Positions 45,884-58,300 of a stretch of DNA of 64,000 bases are shown here, one piece after another. The DNA lies in the NCBI GenBank assembly GCA_037903355.1, contig JBAJFE010000035.1:310001-374000 (forward strand). The letters run 5' to 3'. The stretch comes from Trichuris trichiura. Its lineage: Eukaryota; Nematoda; Enoplea; Trichinellida; Trichuridae. How positions within the stretch are numbered: the stretch's first letter is position 1; the number at the start of each line of letters is the position of its first letter. Both the position numbers and the translations under genes were made by a program. The notes beneath the pieces are model-generated. The model did not search any database and was not told the DNA's origin. It saw only the letters and a program-made list of their open reading frames with translations.

Positions 45884-47949
45884 CTAAAAGTTGTTCATTG
45901 CTGGTAGCGGAAAATATACAATTCCAGGTTACCTCAAAGCTCGTGATAATGCCTCTTTATCATAAGACAAGGATGTGCCCGAATCGACATATTTATATTT
46001 TTCAAGGTAACTCTAGAAAACTCAAGACATTTTCAACTAGTCAAGCTTGGGCCTATCAAAGCAGAATGGATGTTTGCGTCATACATATAAGCATTTCGTA
46101 AATTCTTCATTAGAAGAAACAGTTTATTGATAGTACGTCGAACAGACCTTTCTGCGTTTGGCCCATCATCATCGTTTTAAGGTTTTTAAAAATTGTGTAA
46201 TATCTTTGCGGGAAGAATCGGCTTATTGAAGTCTTAAGGAACAGAACTTTAGATAAGCCACGTTCAACACAGATTACAAAACAAGAGAGTCCCGAAAGCC
46301 TTGTTCATTGCAATTCTATAAAACAGTTCAATTTTTAAACCGTTGTAATGGGCTTTTGTTTTATGCCTACGTCGTACGAATTCCAGCCGCATTGTACCTA
46401 CGTGTCTTTTAACGCAGAACTTTCGAGGCTCACCTTAGCCATCCATCAGTGCATAAGATGAAATGGAACGAAAGAAATCCACTAGGGTAGCTTAGAACTG
46501 CATTTCAAACGGTATATCCTATTTTAAACGGATGTACTTTCATTTAGTCGACTGGTAAAGTGAAAACCAAAAGGCTAAATGAGCAGCTTTTTTCGTCTCA
46601 GAAAAAAAGTTATGAAATTTTAGAAGAACTATATGAAGTGCTTTTTTCAAATATTTCTAAAATTTGTAAAATTCGTTGATTTTGTTTTGATAAATTAGAG
46701 CACTTGATGAGCTTTTTACCCGATTAAAGATGAGAATTATCAAGCTCTCTCGAATTCCCTGCAGCGAGCTTTGCTCCTCAGGAGGGTCAAAGTTTACTTT
46801 TTTTGGCTATCAAGACATCATAATTTTTTCAAGCGGCTTAGTAAAGTTTTGCTTGCTAGAATGTACAGTAGCTATGCCTCAAACAAAAATTAGCCTACTC
46901 CATGGCAAAAGTAAAGAGTGACACCTGTTTGATCAACTGATTGCTCCGCGCAGAATTGGTGGCCTCCTTTATTTGAAAAATAATTTTAGAAGCTCTCCAA
47001 TTTATTTATAGGCAGCACGTTGTACGGGTATGATCGATATGTTCATCGTTTGCGCAGTGTTAATTTAGTGCGACATTGTGCTGACCTACCGGCACATTTA
47101 GGCACCAATTTAGCATGTCGAACTTGAAAGTTACTCAAAGATAAGTTTTTTTGCAGTCACTGATTGTAGCAAACATTAAACCACGTGTAGCCGAGACGTA
47201 CTCTTTAATTGATTGATTGATTATTCGTCTTCCCATCAGCTGATGTATTCTTCCTATTGAAGTTACTTCGTGGAGATAAGATTCATAATTAGCATAATGG
47301 TAATTATTTACCAATCTCAGCACTGCTCCCCTGATTAATATTTTCCACCTCATTTGCGAATTGGCAATGTGTAAACGAGATAGTTCAGCCTTCATTGGCG
47401 ACTTAATAAATTGGAAGGTGGATGCTGCATTGGCAAAACCTCGTTAATTTGTCATTACCCTATGCACTTACGCAGCTGAAGAGTCCGATTTATTATTCTC
47501 TAACGGTGAGCTTGCCAATCGAAGGATCCTTGCTATCATTGCTCCTAGCCTGATGCGCAGGTACAGTCCATACACTTCGTCAGAGTTGTTCAACAGTAGC
47601 GCTTTATAAGTGAAGTTGTTCATGTTAGCCTTCTCGAAGCACAATGCATTGTTTTGGAAAGTCGCTTGCCATCTGAACTTGTTGGAAAATAAAAACTGTT
47701 CTTTGAGGGGAAAATCTTTTGCCCTACAGAGAGAAAGGGTTTATTACGGCTAAAAGTGAACTCAGCTAACCGGACGAAATATGGTAAGTTCTACAATTAA
47801 ACGTTTGAGTTCTGAGTGTGAAAAATTTTAAAAGGTTCGTGTTTTTTTACTTTTGGATATTTCGTCTTCAGAAGTGAAGCCAATAAGAAAAAGCGGCTTT
47901 TGAAAAGCAGGAAAAACGCAGTTCTGTCGGCGTAAAACTTTCCTCAAAG
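45884..47949. other. Probable 5' region of the metalloprotease; no exon resolved
   Basis: The missing propeptide and signal-peptide exons should be here on the - strand, but no segment with a YL..FGY-type propeptide motif was found by eye. A short GATT tandem run is at 47210-47222. Confidence 0.3.
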
Positions 47950-48600
47950 ATGCCACTGTCAACATCAAGTTGTTATAGCTTGATGACCTTTATTGTAATG
48001 GTAAGAAACATGTATTACCTTATGTCATTTGTCTTGTCAACCATTGCTTCCTTGCCATAATTATCAGGTTAAGCGACCTTCGAAAAAGGCGGCAAGAAAC
48101 CTGACGAAAAAACTTCAGTTTAAGTAGGGAAGACGTTATGCATTGCATCTTGTTCGCAAACGGTTCAAGTGCATCATCCCCTCCCGATTGATAAGCTGTA
48201 ACCCTTGTAATATACGCCAGGATGTGACGCAGACGTGCTGCTAAAAGGCGGCAGATTTGCGCTGATGATGAAACAGGTCTTAAAAGCTCCGTTTAACATG
48301 GGCAAGTGTCGTTTTTATCAATGAAACTTTGAGTTTGCAAGATTCTTAAGAATTTGAATAGGAATACTTAAGCTTACCTGAGCGTATTTCTGAGCAGGGA
48401 CGTTGAGCAGAGGCGCTCCAATCGCGACTTGCGCAATTGCGAAGGAAGAGACTAGTAAAAAGGAAGCCATCAAATGGGCACATACATATTCTAACAATTT
48501 CTGGAAGCGGTGGCCTCCGTTAAAAGAGGTTTTCTCTGTCTCCTTTGCTCAAGTTGAAAAGAGATGGCAAGAAAACGCTGGCTATAGACATGCCTCTTAG
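47950..48600 (+). CDS. Small basic protein, unrecognised (four exons)
   Basis: Exons 47950-48000, 48068-48123, 48233-48276 and 48398-48600 join with agreeing phases and consensus splice sites (gtaaga/atcag, gtaggg/acgcag, gtctta/agcag), giving 117 residues. The middle is strongly basic (VKRPSKKAARNLTKKLQFK, RAAKRRQ) and could be a nuclear or RNA-binding tract. The C-terminal half contains KKEAIKWAHTYSNNFWKRW and FAQVEKRW and ends AGYRHAS. I do not recognise the family, and a further downstream exon cannot be excluded. The three introns are 67, 109 and 121 bases. The stop lies only 140 bases from the end of a convergent - strand exon. Confidence 0.5.
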
Positions 48601-48740
48601 ACAGACTTTTAATCGTTAGATAAGTACAAAATTGGTCACTGGAGCATGACCCTCCCAGTTTTTACATTCAGTGCGGGTTCTACTCGCCTTATGGTCGGTT
48701 TTACTCATCTTCTGGGGCATTAACGAAAACTTCAGGGTCA

Positions 48741-48862
48741 CTACTGACATTGATGTACACGTCGCGAAGTGATTTCAACAAAGTGCTCCAGTTCAGAGTC
48801 ATTGGGGTCATTCTGCTCCTTGCTTGCGAATAACGACTCGTTCCTTTTCTTCCTGAGGCTCT
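48741..48862 (-). CDS. Terminal exon of an unrecognised - strand gene
   Basis: The exon starts after ccactttcag with two bases completing a codon and runs 40 codons to a TAG. It is hydrophilic and charged (LRKKRNESLFASKEQNDPND, then ELEHFVEITSRR), typical of a cytoplasmic C-terminal tail. Possible upstream coding at 48.9-49.0 kb and a hydrophobic open frame at 50.0-50.35 kb on the same strand could belong to it, but phases did not connect cleanly. Confidence 0.4.
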
Positions 48863-49736
48863 CTGAAAGTGGAGCTGATGTTGTAAGATTAACGCAGTGT
48901 CTGTCATGTAAAATCTAATATTCTTAAGACATGAGAAAATGAAGTACTTTTTTTGCCTTAAGTGCTGGCGTAAGGAGGCATAAATCAATGGAATATCGTT
49001 TGTTAAGCCAATCACTTAAACAATGCTGTTTACAGTATCGTTGTAATATAGCTGCCTCGTACATATGCCAAACGCTAATGTTAATAAAACATAACCTTTT
49101 GATGTTATTGAAAATGACGTTATCTTTTGCTATCGCTCATTGTTGCAAGCAGTAAGCGTCTCTGCTAAAACCGGATTCGATAAGTCCTAAAGGCTGTGGG
49201 ATAAACGTCTGTTCGTTTCTCATTTGCTTGTCGTCAAAATATGAAAGAGAAAAGATGATCTTGTCTCAAAAATGAATTACTTCTTAGCTTGCCGCTGGAA
49301 GGCAAGGGGACCACTACCTATTTACAGCAGATAATCAATTATGCAAATCAGCTGGGAACTGAACATTTTTTAACTTTCTCAGAAGACATTTAGAATTGCA
49401 AAATATAAATTTTTATTAAACGCTTTCAGGTTGCTATACGGTAAGTCTTCCTAAAAACGTATTCGCTCTCTGAAAAACATATTATTATAGCACTTTCTTA
49501 GTTCAGTGTATTCGCAGGCAGACTGCCTGAAAATCGCTGCAGCTTGCCTTCGTCCACTACAGCAGCCATTGCTGAATCCCCCTTACTTTACTTTTTACCC
49601 TTAGTTTTTGGTACTATGTTATTTTTTACTTAAATTTGTTCTGTTCAAGCCATGGAACAATTTCTAATGTTAGATATATCAATGAAGATAAAGTAATGTC
49701 ATTGTTTGGCTGAGATATATGGAGTTAAAAGGTCAG

Positions 49737-49972
49737 CAATACATCGGGCACCTCAGCTCGCTATGCGTGGTTTATACAGCAACGCTCAATGGCGCGATCG
49801 TTGTCCTTATGTATGCAGGGAACGGCTGGACAAATCAAAACGGGCCGAAGTTTCCAATTTGAAATACGGTTCTGATAATTTAAAAAGTGGGGCAGGATTT
49901 GGCAACCTGATGTTCAAGAAGAAAGATTTTCAGCAAATGGAACTTTCGCAAACAAATTCAAGGAAGAACTAA
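49737..49972 (+). CDS. Candidate terminal exon, unrecognised
   Basis: After an acceptor (aaaggtcag) the frame reads two bases and then 77 codons to a TAA, ending GFGNLMFKKKDFQQMELSQT and a basic tail. Composition is coding-like. No partner exon was established, and no domain was recognised. Confidence 0.3.
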
Positions 49973-51705
49973 AACAATATATAGGCTAAGAGGAACACTC
50001 CGAAATTGACTAAAATTGGAAGCACTTCTCAAAAGGCACGTATTCTTCCCAGGGAGGAAGGTTGCTCTAATGGTTTTCGCAAATTCTTTTTCAAGGCATC
50101 TTATTTTGTTATTTCTTATTAGAAAAGCAAAGAAACTCAGACGTTCTAAAAATATCGTCAATCTCTCAGTCGCGTACAGCAAATAAAAGAGTACATAGAT
50201 TAATATGGAAATTTTGGAAATGTAGCTTAAAAGGGCATTTACACCTGAAGTAAAAATCGATACCAGCAAAAATGGTAGGGTGCCATTTTTAACAGACAGC
50301 TGTCCCTCGCACCCATCTGCAGAATTTCTCATCAAAATTGCCGAGCTTCTTCGCACTGCATTGTTACTTCCCTAATGTAAATGATGGGAAAAATGTAGTC
50401 AAAAATTTAAAATGCTTATGCGGAAAACAGCTTTTTAGTTATCTTAATTTTTCAGAAAATAACAATGAGGAACCTGAAATAAGCTTTCTTAAGAAAGTGC
50501 CTTTGAAGGATTGTTTTTGTATGGTAACAGAAACTTAAGGTTCTGTAGTCCTTCGGAACCATCATGTTCTGTCTTCAGCTAAGTACGTTCAATGATACTG
50601 ATCAATTTATGTGTGAAAACGGACCATCATGATCTCAGGAGATTCGATCTCTTTACGTTCGCCCCTATTATTAATAATTCAGCAAATAGGTGCACCATAA
50701 CATTTATGGTGAATTATTCATGTCAATTTTCGGTCAAGAGTGCTTACTGCCACCTACATGTATTGAGCGAAACTACCGTCGTATTATCATAACAGTAAAA
50801 GAATCTCGATTTTTAAAAAATATTAAATGTTGTCCCTCTTTAAGCAGCGATGGCTGTCATAAGGCTGAAAGTCGAAATCCAAATAGGAGAAATCTTGGAT
50901 AGGTTGAAATTTTGAATGCCTATATTGTTAAACAGAAAAAATAACTCAACGAACAGAAGCATCGCATGTGGTTAATTCCATGGACAAGGAAAAATCTCGA
51001 AAGTCAAATTTCAGGCACGTTTCAGAAGTGCGCTTGGCCAAACGCTTAGGGCAGGTGGGCCCATTGTGGCTATTTTGTATTTATGCTTTCTATATATGGG
51101 ATACCTGTCGACCATGAAAGTATCCTTATACGGCGGTTCTGCTCTCTTTGCGCTTTTGTAGGTTACCTTTGAGGCTCTTTGGTTGCCTTTTCTTTTGTTA
51201 TTCCTCTTCCTTCTATTCTGAACTCCTGAACCATACCTCATATTTGATTTTAGGGATTTCAGCTCGTTCTGATTTCCTTCCTAATCGAGGGTCTGTCCTG
51301 CGCTTAGGTTTTAGTCTTTCGGCGGTACATGTATTCTGCATGTGGGTTTGTGTAGGATTTCCAGCTTCAGCTTTATGACTAAAACGGCTATGAGCAAGTG
51401 CATTGTGTTGAGATTTCCGCAAATTACAGACCACTTTTTTCTTGCATGCTTATTACCATTATTGCAAGGTGACTCCATCTTATCTCTCTTTTCTACACCA
51501 GGTTTAATATATATCATCCATTAGGCAGAATTAATCAAAGTTGCCACGTCGTAACATGTAGAAGGCGAACTCACAATTTTAAGTTAAAAATAGCAAATGA
51601 TAATATAAGTAGGATATAAGGATTCACGTCTCTTTTTATGTACACTTAACTGGCTTCAAAGTAAAGTATTTTTCCTATGCGACAAATCTTAAATTTATTT
51701 AAGAT
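49973..51705. other. No gene model
   Basis: A - strand open frame at 49958-50356 has two or three hydrophobic segments (for example LPFLLVSIFTSGV and ISILIYVLFYLLYATERL) and may include a membrane-protein exon, without clear splice support. The rest is AT-rich with nothing recognised. Confidence 0.25.
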
Positions 51706-51884
51706 TTTTCATAATGTAAAAGTTTTATTACGGAAGTATTCCCGTTTAATGTGCTAAATAACTCCGGAGCTTTCGGGTCACTCGAGACCCGCTGAAGACG
51801 GGTCTCGAGTGACCCGAAAGCTCCGGAGTTATTTAGCATACTAAACGGGAATACTTCCGTAATAAAGCTCTTACATTATGAAAA
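51706..51884. repeat. Near-perfect 179-base hairpin (86-base arms, 7-base loop)
   Basis: The left arm 51706-51791 and right arm 51799-51884 are inverted copies with four mismatches, all transitions, separated by ctgaaga. The inner 40 or so base pairs are perfect and much richer in G+C than the flanks. They include nested palindromes ctccggag and ctcgag. The ends are tttcataatg / cattatgaaaa. It has no coding capacity and no other copy was noticed in the window. It could be a foldback or MITE-type element or a small-RNA hairpin precursor. Confidence 0.95.
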
Positions 51885-53602
51885 CATACGCTCCCGTACC
51901 AAGAAACCACATTTTCAAGACATTTAAGATTTTTGTATTTTTTGAATTTCAGTATACCGAAAAAGGAAGGCAGGAACTTGGCGTGCTTATAACTTTAAGA
52001 AAAGTGAAAGCTTTAAACTGGTGGACAGAACCCTAATGCGGAACAGATGTTGAATGATTTTGGATGAAAACTTTCTATTTCTACCCTGATGCGTATTTGG
52101 TCAATGAATCCCATTTGTGCATACAGCGCGAATCACTTTGTTAACGTTAAGTGCCGTTAAGTGACCACTTTTTACCACCACGCGCCCAGTGCGTTCGATT
52201 TAATTTCCAACCAACCAGTCGTTATGTAATAGTTCTTTCTACTTTATGCAACTCCGTTGTGAACTTGACGATACAGCATGTATGTCCACGGAATGAATCC
52301 ATAAAAACCAGCTTGCCAGCACACGATTGTAATGCTGTGAAGTAAGTTGTGCCAAAGGCTGAAAGTCGGAGGGGTAACATCGTTGGTGATAGCAACTTGG
52401 TTTTATGTTCTTTCCTTTTACGGTCACTTATGCTCATTAATGTCTGCTCTGAAAACTACGTGACTTTCGTGAAATAAGGGCACTAATCCTCACAAAAAAG
52501 GACACCACCGTAAATGGAAAGACTTGCATATTCATACATCAGATGTTTCTCTGCATGAACTCTTTTAATCATTACAAAAGTTTTTCCATACCTTATGAAC
52601 TTTTCAAATCTAACTCACTTGCAAAGCACGGTAAACCCATGAACTCTTAAAGGGGACCAGAAGGGTGATTTAATAGTGACGTCACTTTTCAAACGTTGTG
52701 GCTACACTTAGCCGTTGAAAAAACCTAATTTCAAAAACGAAATTCTCAAAGTAAATTATATCCGTATATGTATGCATTCGCTTGACTGCCCGACGTACCA
52801 GTAGCTCACTGTCAATGAGATGAATTTTACTACGCAAAATTTTAGGGCTCGGTTATTGACATGTATGAGCTCGAACGGAGATAGATAACTCCAGACCACG
52901 ATCTGAGACAAGTCTGGAATTTAGTGCTTTACGCTCTTTACGTTGGGTAGATACAAGATGCATGTAACGTGAGAATGTTGGGGCATCAGCCATTCTCACC
53001 GCACTGAAAGAGATCTGCTGTCCATGCGAAGTTCAACGTTGACTCAAAGTTTTCTCATTTCCAGTTCCACTATTTATTAAATGAAATGTTGGCTTTAATC
53101 TTTAGTTATCAGTCGCTGCTAAGGTGAATCGCTGCTTTGCAGGTACAAACGAGCTGAGCAGACTTTTTTGATTTCTTAAGACTATCGACTCCTTCGGATT
53201 TTCTATAAATGCATTGGCCCTTTTTTTTCAACCACTCCGCTGGCAAACAGCGATAAAGGAAAATTTGCGTGCAACTAATTTTAGTCCTTTGAAAGTTCAG
53301 TTTTTGCTAGATGATCAGAGAATTACCTTTTCAAAGAATGTTCGAAATTCGCTGACTCACCGTTTCGCAGTACTCAATTTTTTGCATTGGATAACTAAAT
53401 GAATGAATCACTTTTCTGACGCAAAGTCATTTTGCCGTTCACAGCCGGAATTTGTGAATATACGCCGTCGTTGTGCTCAGCGTGTAAGTTATTCCTTAGT
53501 CAATTAATTTTGGATGCATAAATCTTCCCTTTTATGGAAGCGATGCCTTCTATGATCAAGTCAATTGTAAAAGCAGTAATTTTATTTTATCCTTATTAAC
53601 AG
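51885..53602. other. No gene model
   Basis: Mostly AT-rich. A short open segment at 53403-53483, starting ATG and ending at a strong gtaagt donor (PEFVNIRRRCAQR), lies in front of the 53.6-55.3 kb gene and could be its upstream exon, but the phase does not match the next exon as modelled. Confidence 0.3.
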
Positions 53603-55327
53603 AAGTGCGGGCAATTCTGTCGCGTCCGATTACGCCCCTATTTTTCGTCTTCGCCTCCGTGAAATGATAAACACTGCTAACAGCGTTGGAATGCAATGAG
53701 GCGCGGAGGCACGCGCCATTAGGGTCGTTTAGTTTTCCTATAGACCATCTCGCTTTGGCGATGAGCTGAATGCGTGCCCAAAATTAGCGGCTTTGCAGGA
53801 AGTTGAAGACGGACAAAGGCGAGAGCCATTTTTGCACGGTGATCATTTTTCGCGGTCGTTGTCAGAATTGGTGCAATTACCAATCACTTACGACCCACCA
53901 GCACCGCCATTCTTGCCGTGAACCATTGGGAACTGGCAATTGATTATTCTGTAGGGCACAGCATCTGAGGTGCATAGCTAACACGTTTACTGGACCACAA
54001 CCATCATCATTCCTGCGGTCGCTGGGTGCTTGGACAAACTGGAAATGCTTAAGTGCTATTGATCGGCTTCAGGTAACGGCATGCTCAAATTTTTCTTCTA
54101 CAAGGCCGTATAAGTTCGTGTTGCCGCCAGGCGGCTGTCAGAGCGGTTTCATCGGCCGAATGGACAGCAAATCACCAGATCGATTTGTTCTCCAAGTGAA
54201 TCGAATATGTAAGAAAGACGATCGATGGAGCGAGAAGTTGCGCCGTGCAATGTCAGACGGCATTCATGCCACAATTCTGGAACAAGTAAGCATTCACGCG
54301 GTCAACAGGCATTTACTTGACACCTGGAGCCCCTTCAACCAACCTTATATTAATAATAAAAGGTAAGCCTTATTTTCAATTCTGTCTTCTTTACAAGGCG
54401 CCTACCTTAAAACACACTGCTTTCTTTTTGCCTCGTTTATTTTCAACTACCTTTGCCACCGGTCGAGTGGGATGCGTAAGCATTCTAAAATTTTCGCGCC
54501 ATCAGGCTGTTCATTGTACTTTTGTCATACTTTTCAAAGATTGTATTTCTCAGAAAACATATTGACATATCGAAAAGCAAATATTGCTTAAGTGCTTATG
54601 GATTAGGCGCATTTTCTTTAAAGATCGCCAGAGGGAAGTTTAGAATGATCTGCCGTCTTCATCAGTTCATAGTTGGAATCGATACTAACTATGCCTAGTC
54701 AGCATTTATTGTTTGTTCCTTATATGAAATTCCGCCGTCTTGGCTATCCGACAGTTGCTGACTGCACAAGACTTGTAAAAGTCTTCTATAAAATGACGCA
54801 AATCAGTCAGACCCATATGTACCAATTTTGCTTTTGAAATTTTCATTGTTTACCATCAGTAATTCGACTAACGCGTCGCTAGAAAAGTAGCAGTGGCCAT
54901 GGAAATAAGTTGGGCTCTTTGAAAAGGTGCTTACAAGCAACACCTTCTTACTTGCCTATTTTGAGCAAACGATCAACCGCTTCTTCTGTTATTTTCGTTA
55001 TTTTCGATTGCTCCAGTAGGTTTAATTGGGTTTGTTTCTTTCCGCTATGCATACACGATTGCACGCTGCGAATGTTGGCCATTGGAGTTAGCAGGCGGAC
55101 ACGAAAATATTAAGCAAACAAAGGCATTGCGTGTGCTGTCCTCAACTCGCGCTATTATCTTGCATGATCAGTATTTCAGTAGCCTTTATTCAAATTTGGT
55201 AATGGCGAACCAACTTCTCTGTCTTCGATGGACTGACAACTACTTACTGGATGGTAGTGTTCCCAGTTAACCCCCTACCCTACCAGATGCTTCTCTCAAC
55301 TCAGTGTCCGTCTTGTTTAGTCCTTAA
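53603..55327 (+). CDS. Unrecognised gene with ultra-short introns (3' eight exons)
   Basis: Exons 53603-53684, 53733-53917, 53955-54072, 54115-54285, 54703-54774, 54927-54987, 55020-55253 and 55287-55327 join in consistent phase, giving about 320 residues to a TAA at 55325. Introns within it are 48, 37, 42, 417, 152, 32 and 33 bases. The N-terminal part is polar with a proline-rich stretch (ITYDPPAPPFLP). The middle is charged (DRFVLQVNRICKKDDRWSEK). The C-terminal half is more hydrophobic and Cys/Tyr-rich (FVSFRYAYTIARCECWPLEL, LHDQYFSSLYSNLVMANQLL). I could not assign a family; it could be a membrane-associated or enzyme domain. The first exon needs two bases from an upstream exon not identified. 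Phase continuity across seven junctions is the main evidence, and individual boundaries around 54.3-54.9 kb are the least sure. Confidence 0.55.
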
Positions 55328-58300
55328 AGCTGATCAATTTTCGTGCACCCGCTTCAGCATTTCGCGATGCGGAAAAATGGTTATGCTCAAAAATAAGCTG
55401 CTCGCACGGAAGTTCTATTCAAGTAGCAGCAGAACGTAACTAGACAATTTTGTGCAGCCTTTCGGCAAACCTGCGCTGTTCTTTATACGCTTATCTTAAG
55501 TCTCCCATAATTATTTAATATGCAGATAGAACTTTCGAATTTTCCTTGTCTAGAAAAAAGAAGTCGATAAAATTTACATAAAGCAAGTACGTGAGCAAAA
55601 GTTACAAAGTGAAATCCAATGGTATTCACCAAGCGCAGAGGAACTCTTACGTTATCTCTGTCAAACTGGTGAACCAAAGGATATTCCATTTTTGTTTCAC
55701 ATCTATTTTGCTCGCATGGACGCGGCCGGTACTTGAATATATATTGCGGCTAATGCGTTTTTAGACTTTTAAAACTGAGCTACATATTTTTAAATGCTCC
55801 TTTAACAAGAAACGAAATAACTGCATTTTCTGCGCATTGATTAGTGCCTATTTTAATCTTTTGTTTCTCTTACGCTGACGCAGAGTTCACTGAGCTCAGG
55901 AAAATGGTTACGTAGTCGTTAAGTAAAAAATGTTGGCAAAGAAATGATCAACGTGTTAATTGCGCTAAAGATACTGCCATTGTCATTTTTTCACAATAAG
56001 CGTAGCACAAAGTTTGGTTTATTATTGGTTTTTTAGTAGTAATGTCTATTTCGGTTGCTTACTTCACTGCTGATTTAACTAACCGGATGGTTACTGTTTC
56101 ACAACGTCTTGTTTTTTCTTTTATTTTCATTATGATTGAATTTATTTGGGACCTTATTTGCTACACTTCGCTGCCGTACATCCAAACTATGTACGAGATA
56201 ATGACTGCTACTTGCAGCGCGCGCATAATTGAAATAAAAAGCGATTAAGTTAAAAAATTAAGAAAACAGGATGGTGCCATCAAATGGGGATTAATTTTAA
56301 AACATTCTCTACTTGCCGTTGCTTTCTACAGTTTGCTGCTCCTATCGTCTCTGCGTGTAGCTTTCAACGCAAAAATAAAAACGGAGTAGATGAATATGAA
56401 GTATCCCATATTTTTCGTGAGTAACAAATCCGTTTTTTGGAATATATGAAGAATTGTCGTGAATCTTTCAAAACAACAGCTCGACCAGTTATCCGAGTTA
56501 TCGTTCTTGCATATTCCAAAAAACGACTGAGTCTAAACAAAAAAGAAATGGAATTTGAAAGAACCGCTCCAAACTACTATACAAACGTACATCTAGTCAT
56601 GGGTAGTAGAAGGCATAATTAAGGTTACTTTCAGTAAGCAAACATATGTTCATAAATACAGCAAATAGCACGCGATTATGATAGACTGCATTTTGGTGCG
56701 TGACGTAAAGGGAAATGCTGATGTTTTGGTCATGTTGAAGACGTATCATGCGGAATAACATTTTGGTTTCAAGCGTGGAGTGCGTCTCCGTAAAGTAAAT
56801 TACGAAATTTCAAATTGTCATTACGAAAAGCGACGCTTTCGAATTTTCAAGAAAGCATTAATCAATTCATGACGAATGACCTCCATGCAGTGGCAACTCA
56901 TCGTTCCTAAGGACGTGCACAGCGGAGCAACATGTAATGTTTCTGCCTAAAGCACGTTTACATTTCGACTGTCAACCGGTCATTGTTCAAAACTTTGAGA
57001 CGCATGTTATCAGTATAGGGACGTTGGAAATGTTGATCCTCCTGCCCTCAGTAGTATTCTCCATAGTAGGAGATTGATTAGATTTCATAGCATGAAAAAT
57101 TGCACTAACAGAAATCAACATTCTTGGATATGCTATGATTACTTTTTTAATCAAGCAGCTCAGTAATAATTTCAAATCGCGTGGGAATGCTTTTGCTGTT
57201 CAGAAAGAATGCAAAAACTCATCCAAACATTAAATAGCTCCATAAACGGTTCTGCGTCTTTTTTGCTACTTTGTTCCTACTGTCATCAGTCATGGCATGA
57301 TTACGGATGGAGCCTTTGCCTAAATATCCTACTAATAAGAGTGTATCGGTGCAAGGAAGATTCAAAATTATCTAAGCTACCTGTTGGCATGAATTTGCAT
57401 ACATTGTCGACTTACTCAACCATTCGGTTCCAAATTTTAAAGAATTGTTAGCGTCACGTTTTACAAATTCTTTTGGTTAGCAGCTGTAGCCCAATTAGTC
57501 AAACTTCCTTTCGTTAAAACGTACATTTCAAAAATTAGCTGCGTTTTCTCTAGAGCTGATGCGACATATTCAGAAAATTATTGTGCGCTCACAAGTTTCG
57601 TAAGAAGGTAGTCTTAGGAGAAAAGACACACAAGAAAGGACAAATCCGTTGCTTTTTCAGATGTATTATAAAAGTGAAGTTTATGATATACCTAATTTTT
57701 AAATGATCGGTTGGTAAACAACCGATTTAAATCAAATTACACTTCGTGATAACTGACGCGAGCAAGATCAGATTTGCTGACTCCTTCAAGAAATGCACTG
57801 TTCCATGCTTTTTAAAACATGCTATCTCTGTCATGAGAAACTATTACTTTTCTCATTTCACCACATCAGTGAATTAAAAAAAGAATATAGCGTTAGAACG
57901 CATAAAGTTTCTAGCATTAGCTAACCTGTTACTGTCAGCTAGAAAAAATGCTTTCACTGCTAGTCAGCATTACACGCTTTCATAAGGGAAACACGGTATA
58001 GTCCGCTTAATAAGACAAGAAATATAATTTGACGCTCAACGCGTTCAGGACAACAAGGTCTCCCATTCCTTATTAAAAACAATACATCTGTCACCACAAG
58101 ATTCTGTTCTAAGTTCACTGATAGATTTATTAAAATTTTTAAGTTTTTTCAGTTTTCATAAATCCTGACAGTAAATCGGCAAAATTGTTGACAAATGGGC
58201 TATATATTTTTAAGCGTGAACTACGATGCGTAACACAGTCTTAGCAGCGTTTCTTAAATTCCAAGCAGAGGAATCTCAAGGTCCCTGTTCAGCAATCACC

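Noticed and set aside
53403..53483. A possible first exon for the 53.6-55.3 kb gene
   Set aside because: It ends in phase 0, but the next exon needs two incoming bases; using either alternative frame creates a stop at or soon after the junction.
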